Positions 45,601 through 53,574 of a stretch of DNA of 64,000 nucleotides are shown piece by piece; the stretch's first letter is position 1; every line of letters starts with the position of its first letter. The notes under the pieces are model-generated. The model worked only from the letters and a program-made list of their open reading frames with translations, did not search any database and was not told the DNA's origin. The stretch comes from Planctomycetes bacterium B3_Pla (GTDB lineage: Bacteria > Planctomycetota > Phycisphaerae > Sedimentisphaerales > Anaerobacaceae). Where the stretch lies: the NCBI GenBank assembly GCA_005223045.1, contig NJBM01000014.1:1-64000 (forward strand), in the 5' to 3' direction. The position numbers were made by a program, and so were the translations under genes.

Positions 45601-46146
45601 GAGATAGATCAGATTCCATCCGCTCTTCAATTGACCGGTCCCTGGAATGTCTATTTCGGCGCCGGATGGGGAGCACCGGACTCTGTGACATTCGCGGAAA
45701 TGAAGTCCTGGACCGAGCACGAAAATCCCGGCATTCGTAATTTCTCAGGTACAGCTTGTTATAAAAAGAATTTTCGAATTCCCCAACGCTGGTTTGGAAA
45801 AGACAAAAAGATTTATCTCGATCTTGGTCAGCTTTGGGCTCTCGGTGAAGTGACCTTAAACGACCGGTCGTTAGGTATTGTCTGGAAGCCGCCCTATCGG
45901 ATTGAAATCACTGAAGCTGCCAAACCCGACCAAAACAAGCTCGAAGTTGAAATCACCAACACCTGGGCCAACCGCCTCGTGGGCGATGCACATCTGCCAT
46001 CCGACAAGCGCTTTTGTAAGACAAACATCACGTATTCCGGAACGCCAGGAAAAGCCTGGAAGGACATTCCATTACGACAATCAGGCCTGTTCGGGCCGGT
46101 TCAATTAATCCAAGCGGTCGAAAAGACCATCTCACTGACTAAATAA
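42670..46146 (+). CDS. Secreted GH106-like alpha-L-rhamnosidase
   Basis: About 1158 aa; ATG 42670 lies two bases after the isomerase stop, with gagga upstream (GTG 42664 is an alternative). Signal peptide at 1-25. The GH106 start YWLWLNGYVNRDYLETELKQY and GIGGLCIFDMG (a TIM barrel) is clear, with a carbohydrate-binding insertion (RYVRLRIYNGHN). Further barrel pieces are AGLGIEAEAGGP and VHMEAFTGFRHW, whose Glu residues are candidate catalytic residues. The C-terminal sandwich reads LTGPWNVYF ... GLFGPVQLIQ. It removes L-rhamnose from pectin-like or other glycans. A tandem DNA repeat near 45177-45220 adds TRDERRATRDERRE to the protein. Confidence 0.88.
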   Translation: MKYANTFNLLLLIVILPIPLQARATEKIDLTDSLVAGFLDPPKVAKPSMYWLWLNGYVNRDYLETELKQYSEKGIGGLCIFDMGARGDARAAPSAGPAFMSDEFIDNIAYTLELAGKFDLDVQLAACSSWDLGGSWVQPRHASMGLYHTKIRIKGPVDYDKVLPFPELPPNAPKTPEGKPAFLKNVAVLAIPEAKRQPAHEFIFKLPGTDTHSIDHVILYNAQSDNPKRYGKLHLFAKDFSVAVSTDSLEEQSFREIVRDRLKPNIKPQRFNFKPAEARYVRLRIYNGHNTEFDMVQLAEFEVYDINGRNVAASKEIDRTKDSALIIFSNSQRTSGAKWNADNLNDGQKSGPNGTWLSVGPPPLVIEDRSRILDLTKMINAEGKLTWKAPPGEWTIIRFVCANTGENLKVPSPNSDGLATDHFNHEATRAFIQHITSRLKQKIGDLESTPLKQLYLPSYEVRGATWTPDFIEQFEKYCHYDMMPYLPALAGCVIENQDITSRFLYDYRKMLGDLLVDAYYRTASETANQAGLGIEAEAGGPGPPVHQVPVDALKALGSIDEMRGEFWPWRQQRNQLWVVKETACAAHIYGRKRVHMEAFTGFRHWQDGPFDLKDSADRAFCEGMNHVVWHTSSHQPPEAGKPGWVYGAGTHLTPNLTWWSKAKPFIDYLSRCSFMLQQGLFVADVCYYYGDQGFNFVPAKHIDPSLGYGYDYDVVNSEVILERMSVKDGRFTLPDGMQYELLVLPDRKDMNLQVLQKIEKLVKAGGTVVGPKPAQSNGLTNYPVKDQQVKKLADLLWGNCDGKNVLEHRYGNGKITWGRSLRDILLARGIGPDFHYTRDERRATRDERREAADLDFIHRRTSEADIYFIRNRKNRREFVNAHFRVSGKAPELWQPDTGTILQQPIYEQTPEGIRVPLEFSPFDSLFVVFRKPVSRPHLVSLDHRINAATVTEREVRITAFENGSYKMKTSNGRTIRFEIDQIPSALQLTGPWNVYFGAGWGAPDSVTFAEMKSWTEHENPGIRNFSGTACYKKNFRIPQRWFGKDKKIYLDLGQLWALGEVTLNDRSLGIVWKPPYRIEITEAAKPDQNKLEVEITNTWANRLVGDAHLPSDKRFCKTNITYSGTPGKAWKDIPLRQSGLFGPVQLIQAVEKTISLTK
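45177..45220 (+). repeat. In-frame tandem repeat acgagagacgag inside the GH106 gene
   Basis: Three to four units of the acgagagacgag-type repeat (acgagagacgagagacgagc, then more) lie in the coding strand of the rhamnosidase and are translated as repeated TRDERR. The same motif family occurs at 37950, 39495 and 49020-49085. Confidence 0.8.
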
Positions 46147-46190
46147 ATGATTAGTCGTGCGTATTCCGATGCACGTCTATCGGGATTCGT

Positions 46191-47624
46191 TCAGCCTTCC
46201 TGGACGACTTTCATACCCATCAACCGGGCAAGGTGGTGCACGCTATCCATGTGGTCGCCGTAGAACACAACGCGGTGCAGCAGCGTCATGGCGTCCTCGG
46301 TCTCAAGGACACTGCTCCAGTTGGCGGCCATCTTCGTCGCATCGTTAACTTCGGTGACAATCTGGCTGCGACAACCGTGAACCGACTTGGCCGGAACTTC
46401 GATAATCTTGCCCGTCGAGGCGAGCATCGTATCGAGGTTGATCAGCTTGGCGCGGGTGACGGTCTGGCCAAGGCGGTATTGGACCTCGGGTACGCAACCG
46501 CTGCCGCCGACCTCGGAATGCCCGCGCAGCAGATATGGTGCGTCCTTGCCGTCGGGGCCATCCATTTTCAGCGGCGCCGTGCAGTGAGCGGTCCATAGAG
46601 CGTTGCGAGCCGTATCGAAAGTAGCGTTGCCCTGGAATCCGGGACGATCAATCAAGTATTGAAACAGCATCATGGTCAGCAATGAGTCCATGTCTCCCTC
46701 GCATGCAGCGGGAATACCGCTGTCGCGCAGACGAGCAAATCCCAGGCAGGGAAATCCCTTGGGCAACCATCCCATGCAGGTACCTACGGCCAGCCCCTGG
46801 GCCCGCTCACGCTCCATGAGATTTTGCAGCGCCACACTGACGCGCGCGGCCTTCCTGATGTCCTCTTTGTTCGGTTCGATGATTTCCTTCGCGTTCTCTG
46901 TCCAGCGGTTGATCTCGGCTCGAACGGCGTTGTCTTCTGCGGCGGAAATCATCTCGCTGAAGGCCTTCTCTTCTATGGCCACGACATCGGCACCCAAACG
47001 TTTCTTGACCTGGTCCGGAGACTGGGCGGGCTTCGTGCCTCGAGCCGGAGGGAATAGGAGAATCCGAGTCTGCTTCATCATGGGAATCACCCTCAGAAGA
47101 CGAAGGGCTCGTTCGAGTTCGTCGTAGTTGCTGCTGGCCAGAAGGGTGACGCGATGTCCCCGACTATGCCAACGGGGAGCATACATCCAATCGTGACCGC
47201 TGGCCGGCAGTGAGAAAAAGACCATGGGATGAGATCCGTCAAGAATCGGAGTCACTACCCTTGTCAGGGCGAAGTTTTGCACGTTGATCACAAGGACCGG
47301 TGCTGTCGGGCCAGCCTTCTTCAAAACGGCTGCCGTTTCCTCGGTGCTGCTCGACTGGCCCATGACCAGTTCGACGTTTCCCAGCTCCTTTTCGGCCCTG
47401 GTCAGGCGAGCTTTCATGGCCTCTATTTGCCTGGCGTCGGCTCCCCAATTGCGGTCCACCGGTACGGGTGTGCCGGTGAAGATGACGCAGATTCGTGACT
47501 TTCCCCAGAGTTGGCCGGGCGGCGACTGCGAAGCCCACGCGTGCGTCCATGTTGCGCCGGCGAGCATCATCCCGCCGGCCACTCCTGTTCCTAAGAATTC
47601 CCGTCGCGTACAATGTTCACACAT
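46191..47624 (-). CDS. Tat-exported L-fucose/L-arabinose isomerase-fold protein
   Basis: About 477 aa from ATG 47624 (ggagg at 7 bases). CTRREFLGTGVAGGMMLAGATW is a twin-arginine signal with Ala-x-Ala cleavage at ASQ. The mature part resembles FucI-type isomerase C-terminal domains: EGDMDSLLTMMLFQYLIDRPGF, NALWTAHCTAPLKMDG and GHSEVGGSGCVPEVQYRLGQTVT. An N-terminal half (VFFSLPASGHDWMYAPRWHS) precedes them. Known fucose and arabinose isomerases are cytoplasmic, so export is unusual. It may act on a released sugar in the periplasm, or be a non-catalytic relative. It is convergent with the GH106 gene. Confidence 0.75.
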   Translation of the reverse strand: MCEHCTRREFLGTGVAGGMMLAGATWTHAWASQSPPGQLWGKSRICVIFTGTPVPVDRNWGADARQIEAMKARLTRAEKELGNVELVMGQSSSTEETAAVLKKAGPTAPVLVINVQNFALTRVVTPILDGSHPMVFFSLPASGHDWMYAPRWHSRGHRVTLLASSNYDELERALRLLRVIPMMKQTRILLFPPARGTKPAQSPDQVKKRLGADVVAIEEKAFSEMISAAEDNAVRAEINRWTENAKEIIEPNKEDIRKAARVSVALQNLMERERAQGLAVGTCMGWLPKGFPCLGFARLRDSGIPAACEGDMDSLLTMMLFQYLIDRPGFQGNATFDTARNALWTAHCTAPLKMDGPDGKDAPYLLRGHSEVGGSGCVPEVQYRLGQTVTRAKLINLDTMLASTGKIIEVPAKSVHGCRSQIVTEVNDATKMAANWSSVLETEDAMTLLHRVVFYGDHMDSVHHLARLMGMKVVQEG

Positions 47625-47857
47625 GGCAGTAACCTCCAAATGATAAAATTAAAGGAAAATCAATTACAATATACACAATTGACTATAGCACCGGGGATAT
47701 AACAATTCAAGAGTAGAAAAAACAGCTAAGGGAATCTTCTGGCGCAGCATTCAAAGCGTGGAAATTCTCTATTCTCGATCTTCGAGTTCCGGTTTTCGAT
47801 CTTCCCGCAAGGGATGCCTGAGGCGGTAAAAATCTCACAATCTGCAATCGCAAATCG

Positions 47858-49231
47858 TCAATTCGTATTAAGAGCTTCGAGGAGTGCCGGCTGAACTTCG
47901 TAACCAAGAGCCTGTGCCTTGTGAACGTCCTGCCGGGCCTGGTCGTATTGTCCCTTCTTGTAGTGGGCGATACCCCGATTGATGTAGGCCACGGCAAGAC
48001 CCGGATTTATCTCAAGGGCCTTGGTATAGTCGGCGATGACGGAATCATACTCGCCCTTGGCGGCATAGGCGACTGCACGCCTGCTGTAGGCTCTTACATC
48101 GCTCGGATCTATCTCTAAGGTCCTGGTGAGGTCCGAGATGGCCCGGTCGTATTGCCCCTTTTTGTGGTGGGCAACCGCCCGATTGTAACAGGCTTTAGCA
48201 TACTGTGGATTTATCTCAAGAGCCTTACTGCAATCCGAGATCGCTTCATCATAAAGCCCCTTGGCAAAATAGACGGCCCCGCGATTACAATACGCCTCGG
48301 CATAGTCCGGATTCATCTCGATGGCCTTGCTGCAATCGGCTATCGCCTCATCGTACGCCCCCCTGGTGATGCGGGCGGCTCCACGATTGCAATAGGCCTC
48401 TGCGTAGGCCGGGCGTGCCTCGATGGCCTTAGTGAAATCCGAGATGGCCAGATCGTGCCGGCCTTTTTGATAATAGATAAAAGCCCGGTTGTAGTAGGCT
48501 TCGGCACAAGTTGGAGTCAATGCAACCGCCCTGGTGTAATCAAAGACAGCTTGATCGTATTGGCCCTTGGCTTTGTGTGCATCGCCCCGATCTCTATGGG
48601 CCATCGCGTATTGTGGGCATATTTCAATTGCCTTGTCGAGATCCACGATAGCTTCATCATATAATTCTTTGGCAATGTAGAGGGCTCCGCGGTTGTGATA
48701 GGCTTCAGCCAACCTCGGGCTTATCTCCAGGGCCTTAGTGAAGTCCGAGATAGCCTGATCATTCAGGCCTTTGGCCTTGCAGGCAATCGCCCGATAGTAG
48801 CAGGCTTCGGCATATCGCGGTTTTATCTCAATAGATTTGGTGTAATCCGCGATTGCCTCGTCATAGTCGCCCCCGGCCCTGTAGGCATTGCCTCGCTTGT
48901 AATAGATCGCGGCATCACCTGGATTTATCTCGATGGCCTCGGTATAGTCTGAGACAGCCTGGTCATACCGGCCTCTGCTGTAGTTGAGATCAGCCTGGCT
49001 AATGCAGGCTTCAACCGACCTCGTCTCTCGTATCTCGTCTCTCGTATCTCGTATCTCGTCCTTCGTCTCTCGTCGGTCTCCCTTTCGGACGGTCTGCGTA
49101 CTGTCTTCCTCAACCGGCTTGTCTCTGCATCCGGGACTGAGCAAAGTAAAAAGTAAAAAGTAAAAAGTAAAAAGCGTTTGCCTTTTGCCTTGTTCCTTTT
49201 GCCTTTTTCCTTTTTCGATCCTGAACTGCAC
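47858..49231 (-). CDS. TPR-repeat lipoprotein
   Basis: 457 aa from GTG 49231. The N-terminus has a basic segment (KGKRQKEQGKRQ), a hydrophobic stretch TLFTFYFLLFTLL and the lipobox SPGC, so export and lipidation are likely. A charged repeat (ETKDEIRDTRDEIRETR) leads into eleven near-perfect 34-residue TPRs (for example AEAYCNRGAVYFAKGLYDEA and ISDCSKALEINPQY). It probably mediates protein-protein contacts in the periplasm. Both the signal core and the linker are encoded by simple DNA repeats. The flanking 3' region contains short repeats and no other gene. Confidence 0.85.
   Translation of the reverse strand: MQFRIEKGKRQKEQGKRQTLFTFYFLLFTLLSPGCRDKPVEEDSTQTVRKGDRRETKDEIRDTRDEIRETRSVEACISQADLNYSRGRYDQAVSDYTEAIEINPGDAAIYYKRGNAYRAGGDYDEAIADYTKSIEIKPRYAEACYYRAIACKAKGLNDQAISDFTKALEISPRLAEAYHNRGALYIAKELYDEAIVDLDKAIEICPQYAMAHRDRGDAHKAKGQYDQAVFDYTRAVALTPTCAEAYYNRAFIYYQKGRHDLAISDFTKAIEARPAYAEAYCNRGAARITRGAYDEAIADCSKAIEMNPDYAEAYCNRGAVYFAKGLYDEAISDCSKALEINPQYAKACYNRAVAHHKKGQYDRAISDLTRTLEIDPSDVRAYSRRAVAYAAKGEYDSVIADYTKALEINPGLAVAYINRGIAHYKKGQYDQARQDVHKAQALGYEVQPALLEALNTN
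49054..49085. repeat. 32-bp repeat inside the TPR lipoprotein gene
   Basis: Identical over 32 bases to 39495-39526. Here it lies among further ctcgtctctcgtat units (49020-49085) and is read as RKGDRRETKDE on the minus strand. Confidence 0.85.
49140..49218. repeat. agtaaaa and gccttttgcctt simple repeats in the signal sequence
   Basis: Four to five copies of agtaaaa are followed by a ccttttgcctt-type tract. On the minus strand these encode the hydrophobic core and basic segment of the lipoprotein signal. Confidence 0.75.
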
Positions 49232-50001
49232 GATAACGTACCTCGCTTCTCCCGCGTCATGTTCCTAATATGTTGGCCGCAGCTTCTATTTCGGCAGTAT
49301 ATCCCGATGATATGAATTCTTTGTCCTCACCGACGGCAGGCAGGCTCTGCCGCGACCGGGATGTTTCTCGATGGACCGATAAAGCTCTGTCGATTGATAA
49401 CAATAACTTTAAGAAGCGGGCATACAAACAAGGCAGGTAATTCACTGGTATCACATAACATATGAACTTGTGGATAGATTGGGAAAGGGTGGCAGCCTCA
49501 AGCGCAGCTTGGGGATGGGGATTTTCCCCACCATCCCCAAAGCCTATGTACGTGTTTAGCCGGAGTCAGCCATCCCCATCCCGATAAACGACAATCAGGA
49601 TGAGGCTGCCACACAATCGTCATCTCGACTGGAGCCGAAGGCGAAATGGAGAGATCTATTTAGAATCGATTTCTCCACTTCGTCCCAACTGGCGTTGGGA
49701 CTCCGGTCGAAATGACAGCCGGGTCGCATATCCCTTGTCCGGCTAAACACGTACAAGCCTATGGCTTTGAAGCTGCCACCCAGTCGCCGGACAATAGTTG
49801 GTCTGACATAAGATTCAGGTTCCAATACAATGTGCGGTACGGCATATTTTGCCGCCGGAAGATTATTGAAACTGAGATGAAATTCAGGTATTGTGGAAGT
49901 TGACGTTTGCAGGAGTATTTCAGTGAAGTGTGCTCTGAAAATCCCGGTGCCTATCGGCAGCTTACCTCGTCTAATTGACAAAGATTTGGAGGATCATCCC
50001 A
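49232..50001. other. Intergenic region dominated by nested palindromes
   Basis: 770 bases between the TPR and ceramidase genes. No gene is supported; the short minus-strand frame at 49257-49454 has no motif or ribosome-binding site. Nested inverted repeats occupy 49485-49790, and a ceramidase promoter presumably lies near 49900. Confidence 0.5.
49485..49790. repeat. Nested palindromic repeat complex
   Basis: Three inverted pairs are seen: gtggcagcctca (about 49490) with tgaggctgccac (about 49601), gtacgtgtttagccgga (49548) with tccggctaaacacgtac (49738), and a palindromic unit gtcatctcgactggagc ... ggtcgaaatgac (about 49619-49715). The last unit is a dispersed type seen in many environmental genomes and appears inserted in the second pair. 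Confidence 0.65.
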
Positions 50002-51501
50002 ATGTATCACCGTTTTGATGCCGCGCAGTGTTCTAAACGCAAAATTGCTCATATCTTAGTCCTTGCCCTCGTCGTGGTCGCATGGACCTGGGCACCGATG
50101 GCGCCGGCTGCCGACACCGAGTCCGGCCGGGACAGCGATGAGCCAACAAAGGTTTTTCGGGCCGGCGCCTTTGCCATCGACATCACGCCGCTGAAATTGC
50201 CCGTGCTCGTCAACGGCGGTGTGCGAGAGCGTGTGGCTAATCAGGTCCACGATCCGCTGCACGCACGCTGTCTGGTGCTCGACGACGGCAGCGAGCAACT
50301 GGCAATCGTGGTGGTCGATAGCTGCCTGATCCCGCGGTCGTTGGCCGACGAGGTCAAAGCCCTTGCGGCGAAGGATACGGGGATTGCCGCCGAGCGAATC
50401 CTTATCTCGGCAACACATACACACTCGGCGCCATCGGTGTACGGCTGTTTGGGAACAGATTGCGACGAAAAGTACGCCAAGTGGCTGCCGGGCAGGATTG
50501 TCGAAGGCATTCGCAAGGCCCGGGAGAATCTCCAGCCGGCCCGCGTCGGTTGGGCTGTTGGCCGCGACGAAACGAACATCCACTGCCGGCGTTTTCTCAT
50601 GAAGCCCGGCGCCGCTCGCGCCAATGTGTACAGCGACAAGCGAGAGGACCGTGCCCAGATGAATCCGGGGCATAACAACGCCAACGCGATTCGACCGACC
50701 GGACCGGCCGATCCGGCCGTGACCGTTCTGTCGGTGCAAACTCGCGACGGTCGCCCGCTGGCTCTGCTCGGCAATTATTCGACCCATTACGCCGGCGCTC
50801 CTACTTTGTCCGCTGATTATTTTGCCGTCTTCGCCGGTGAGATCGGACGACTCATCGGCGCCGAAGGCGACAAGCCGAGATTCGTCGGCATCATGTCGAA
50901 CGGCACCAGCGGTGACGCGAATTGCAATGATTTCACGCGCCCCCAGCGTCGCAAGCACGACTACCTTTCAGTCGGACGCGATGTGGCACAGGCCGCCTTC
51001 GAAGCTTACAAGACAATCGAGTATCACGACTGGGCGCCGCTCGAAATGCGCGAACAACGACTCACGCTCAACGTGCGCATGCCCGGCGAGGAGGAAGTCG
51101 CAAAGGCACGCCGGTTCATCGGGACGTTCGCCGGCCGCAAACCTAAGAATTGGGAAGAAGTTTACGCCCATGAAATAGTCAAACTGTCCGGGATGGCGCC
51201 GAGCCGTGAGCTGAAGCTCCAGGCAATCCGAATCGGCGGCCTGGGCATCGCGGCTATTCCCTGCGAGGTTTACGGCAGCACCGGCCTGGCAATCAAGGCG
51301 GCCAGCCCCCTGCAAACGACGATGAACATCAGCCTGGCAAACGGCTGCGAGGGTTACATCGCCCCGCCCGAGCAACACAGGCTCGGCGGCTACACCACAT
51401 GGCGGGCCCGGACGAGCTGCCTGGAAGAGCTGGCCGAGCCAAAAATCAAGGCTGCGGTAGTGGGGCTGCTGGTGGAAGTGGCCATGGCCCGCGGAAATTG
51501 A
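50002..51501 (+). CDS. Secreted neutral/alkaline ceramidase-family protein (1)
   Basis: About 499 aa from ATG 50002, with ggagg upstream. Signal peptide at 1-36 (ALVVVAWTWAPMAPAADT). The family pattern is AFAIDITPLKLPVLVNG, LAIVVVDSCLIPRSLADEVK, ISATHTHSAPS (metal-ligand histidines) and GIMSNGTSGDANCNDF, as in neutral/alkaline non-lysosomal ceramidases. Bacterial homologues in planctomycetes often sit among sugar genes, and their real substrates are largely unknown, so ceramide is not assured. It is followed by a beta-helix gene after 26 bases, presumably one transcript. Confidence 0.85.
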   Translation: MYHRFDAAQCSKRKIAHILVLALVVVAWTWAPMAPAADTESGRDSDEPTKVFRAGAFAIDITPLKLPVLVNGGVRERVANQVHDPLHARCLVLDDGSEQLAIVVVDSCLIPRSLADEVKALAAKDTGIAAERILISATHTHSAPSVYGCLGTDCDEKYAKWLPGRIVEGIRKARENLQPARVGWAVGRDETNIHCRRFLMKPGAARANVYSDKREDRAQMNPGHNNANAIRPTGPADPAVTVLSVQTRDGRPLALLGNYSTHYAGAPTLSADYFAVFAGEIGRLIGAEGDKPRFVGIMSNGTSGDANCNDFTRPQRRKHDYLSVGRDVAQAAFEAYKTIEYHDWAPLEMREQRLTLNVRMPGEEEVAKARRFIGTFAGRKPKNWEEVYAHEIVKLSGMAPSRELKLQAIRIGGLGIAAIPCEVYGSTGLAIKAASPLQTTMNISLANGCEGYIAPPEQHRLGGYTTWRARTSCLEELAEPKIKAAVVGLLVEVAMARGN

Positions 51502-51527
51502 TCTTTGTTATTGGAATCATATCCATC

Positions 51528-53561
51528 ATGCGAACAGGAAAATGTTTTACATTGACAAAGCTGTTGGCGGTCACCGTCATTTTACTGACGGAAATTTCGA
51601 CGGCGAATCGTGGCTATTGCAGCGAGATCGAATTCTTCGTTTCGCCGCAAGGCAATGACGCTCAGGCCGGAACGAAGGCCGAACCGCTCAAAACCCTTGA
51701 GGCGGCACGCAATGCTGTAAGCAAATCCGACCGTAACCAGGAAAGAATCGTTTGGCTAAGAGCGGGCGTGTACGAACTTGACAAGACCTTCATATTGACA
51801 GCCGAGGATTCTGGAAGTCCCGGTAAGCCCGTAATCTACCGCGCTTCGCCGGGTGAGGAGGTACGGATTGTCGGCGGCAAACGTATAACAAACTGGAAGG
51901 CGGTGACCGATGAAGCGGTCCTGAGCCGGCTCGTGCCGGATGCCCGAGGCCGGGTTCTTCAGGCCGATTTGAAAGCGGCCGGTATCAAGGATTACGGTCA
52001 GGTGAAAGGCGGAGGGCTGGAGCTTTTCTTCCAGGACAAGCCGATGACCCTGGCTCGCTGGCCGAACGAGGGATTCGTCAAGATTACCGGCCTGGTCGAG
52101 CCTGACACCGTCAATGTAAGGGGCACTAAGGGCAGTAAGACCGGCAAGTTCATGTACGCCGGCGACAGGCCAAAAAGATGGACCCGGGAAAACGATGTGT
52201 GGGTCCACGGCTACTGGTTCTGGGATTGGTCCGACCAGCGGCAGAAAGTGGAATCTATCGACACCGAGAAGCGCATCATCTCGGTTGTGCCGCCGTTCCA
52301 CGGCTACGGCTACCGCGTGGGACAATGGTTCTATGCGATGAACATCCTGGCGGAACTCGACACACCGGGGCAGTGGTACCTTGACCGCGAAATGGGCGTC
52401 CTTTATTTCTGGCCGCCCGCACCCATCGAGACGGGGCAGGCTGTAGTCTCCGTTTCGGATACGCTTGTGAACCTGACCGGCGCAGCAAATGTGGCTGTTC
52501 AGGGCATAATCTTCGAGGCCTGTCGCGGCACGGCCATCGTAATGAAAAATTGCACAGACACGAAGATTACCGGATGCGTGCTGCGTAACCTTGGCGGCAT
52601 GGCCGTACGAATCGAAGACGGCACCAATAATGCCATCGTATCATGCGACATCTATGCTACCGGAGGCGGCGGCATTAGTTTGCGGGGCGGCGAGCGTTCC
52701 TCGCTTACTCCCGGCGAACACGTTGCCCAGAACAATCACATCCACCACTACGGACGGTGGAACCGCATGTACACGCCTGCAATCTCCCTTGCCGGCGTCG
52801 GAAACAAGGCGGCGCACAATCTTATCCACGACGCTCCGCACATGGCTATCGGGTTCGGGGGCAACGACCACGTCATCGAGTTTAACGAAATCCACAACGT
52901 TTGCCTGGAATCAAATGACGCCGGGGCAATCTACGCCGGCCGGGACTGGACGATGCGGGGCACGGTCATCCGCCATAATTACCTTTACGACATCACCGGT
53001 TTCGAGGATCGCGGGTGCGTCGGCATCTATCTGGACGACATGTTCTGCGGCACGAAGATTTACGGCAACGTTTTCTACAGGGTAACACGGGCCGCTTTCA
53101 TCGGCGGGGGGCGAGACTGCACCGTTGAGAATAATATCTTCGTGGACTGCCGTCCTGCACTGCATATAGACGCTCGCGCTATGGGCTGGGCCGGCTACCA
53201 CGTCGATACCACCATGACGCAGCGGCTCAAGGCCATGCCCTACACGTCCGATCTATGGCGGAAACGCTATCCCAAACTCGCAGGCATATTAGACGACGAG
53301 CCTGCTGCCCCCAAGGGCAACGTCGTTGCTCTCAATATATGCTACGGAGGCAAGTGGGATGGAGTGCACAAACAAGCACGACCTTACGTCAAATTCCAGG
53401 ACAATTGCCTGGATCAGGACCCTCTTTTTGACGGGGCACCGCCGCAGACGTTCGACCTGCGAGACGATTCGCCGGTTTACAGCGTCGGTTTTGAACCGAT
53501 TCCGTTCGAGAAGATCGGCTTATATGAGGATGAGCATCGAACGCAATTGCCCCCGAGATGA
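51528..53561 (+). CDS. Secreted right-handed parallel beta-helix protein (1)
   Basis: About 677 aa. The start at 51528 gives a signal peptide (TLTKLLAVTVILLTEISTAN); the longer frame overlaps the ceramidase gene. Residues 38-130 hold the typical start FFVSPQGNDAQAGTKAEPLK and WLRAGVYELDKTFILT of secreted beta-helix enzymes. Residues 340-600 are parallel-helix coils with asparagine ladders (ENNIFVDC, HNLIHDAPHMAIGFGGN, FNEIHNVCLESNDAGAIYAG). The family holds pectate lyases, mannuronan epimerases and glycosidases; the catalytic set is not clear. It acts outside the cytoplasm on a polysaccharide. Confidence 0.85.
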   Translation: MRTGKCFTLTKLLAVTVILLTEISTANRGYCSEIEFFVSPQGNDAQAGTKAEPLKTLEAARNAVSKSDRNQERIVWLRAGVYELDKTFILTAEDSGSPGKPVIYRASPGEEVRIVGGKRITNWKAVTDEAVLSRLVPDARGRVLQADLKAAGIKDYGQVKGGGLELFFQDKPMTLARWPNEGFVKITGLVEPDTVNVRGTKGSKTGKFMYAGDRPKRWTRENDVWVHGYWFWDWSDQRQKVESIDTEKRIISVVPPFHGYGYRVGQWFYAMNILAELDTPGQWYLDREMGVLYFWPPAPIETGQAVVSVSDTLVNLTGAANVAVQGIIFEACRGTAIVMKNCTDTKITGCVLRNLGGMAVRIEDGTNNAIVSCDIYATGGGGISLRGGERSSLTPGEHVAQNNHIHHYGRWNRMYTPAISLAGVGNKAAHNLIHDAPHMAIGFGGNDHVIEFNEIHNVCLESNDAGAIYAGRDWTMRGTVIRHNYLYDITGFEDRGCVGIYLDDMFCGTKIYGNVFYRVTRAAFIGGGRDCTVENNIFVDCRPALHIDARAMGWAGYHVDTTMTQRLKAMPYTSDLWRKRYPKLAGILDDEPAAPKGNVVALNICYGGKWDGVHKQARPYVKFQDNCLDQDPLFDGAPPQTFDLRDDSPVYSVGFEPIPFEKIGLYEDEHRTQLPPR

Positions 53562-53574
53562 GTTGCTCGTGCCG

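Noticed and set aside
49257-49454. 65-codon minus-strand frame near nested palindromes
   Set aside because: No motif, no ribosome-binding site, close to repeats.
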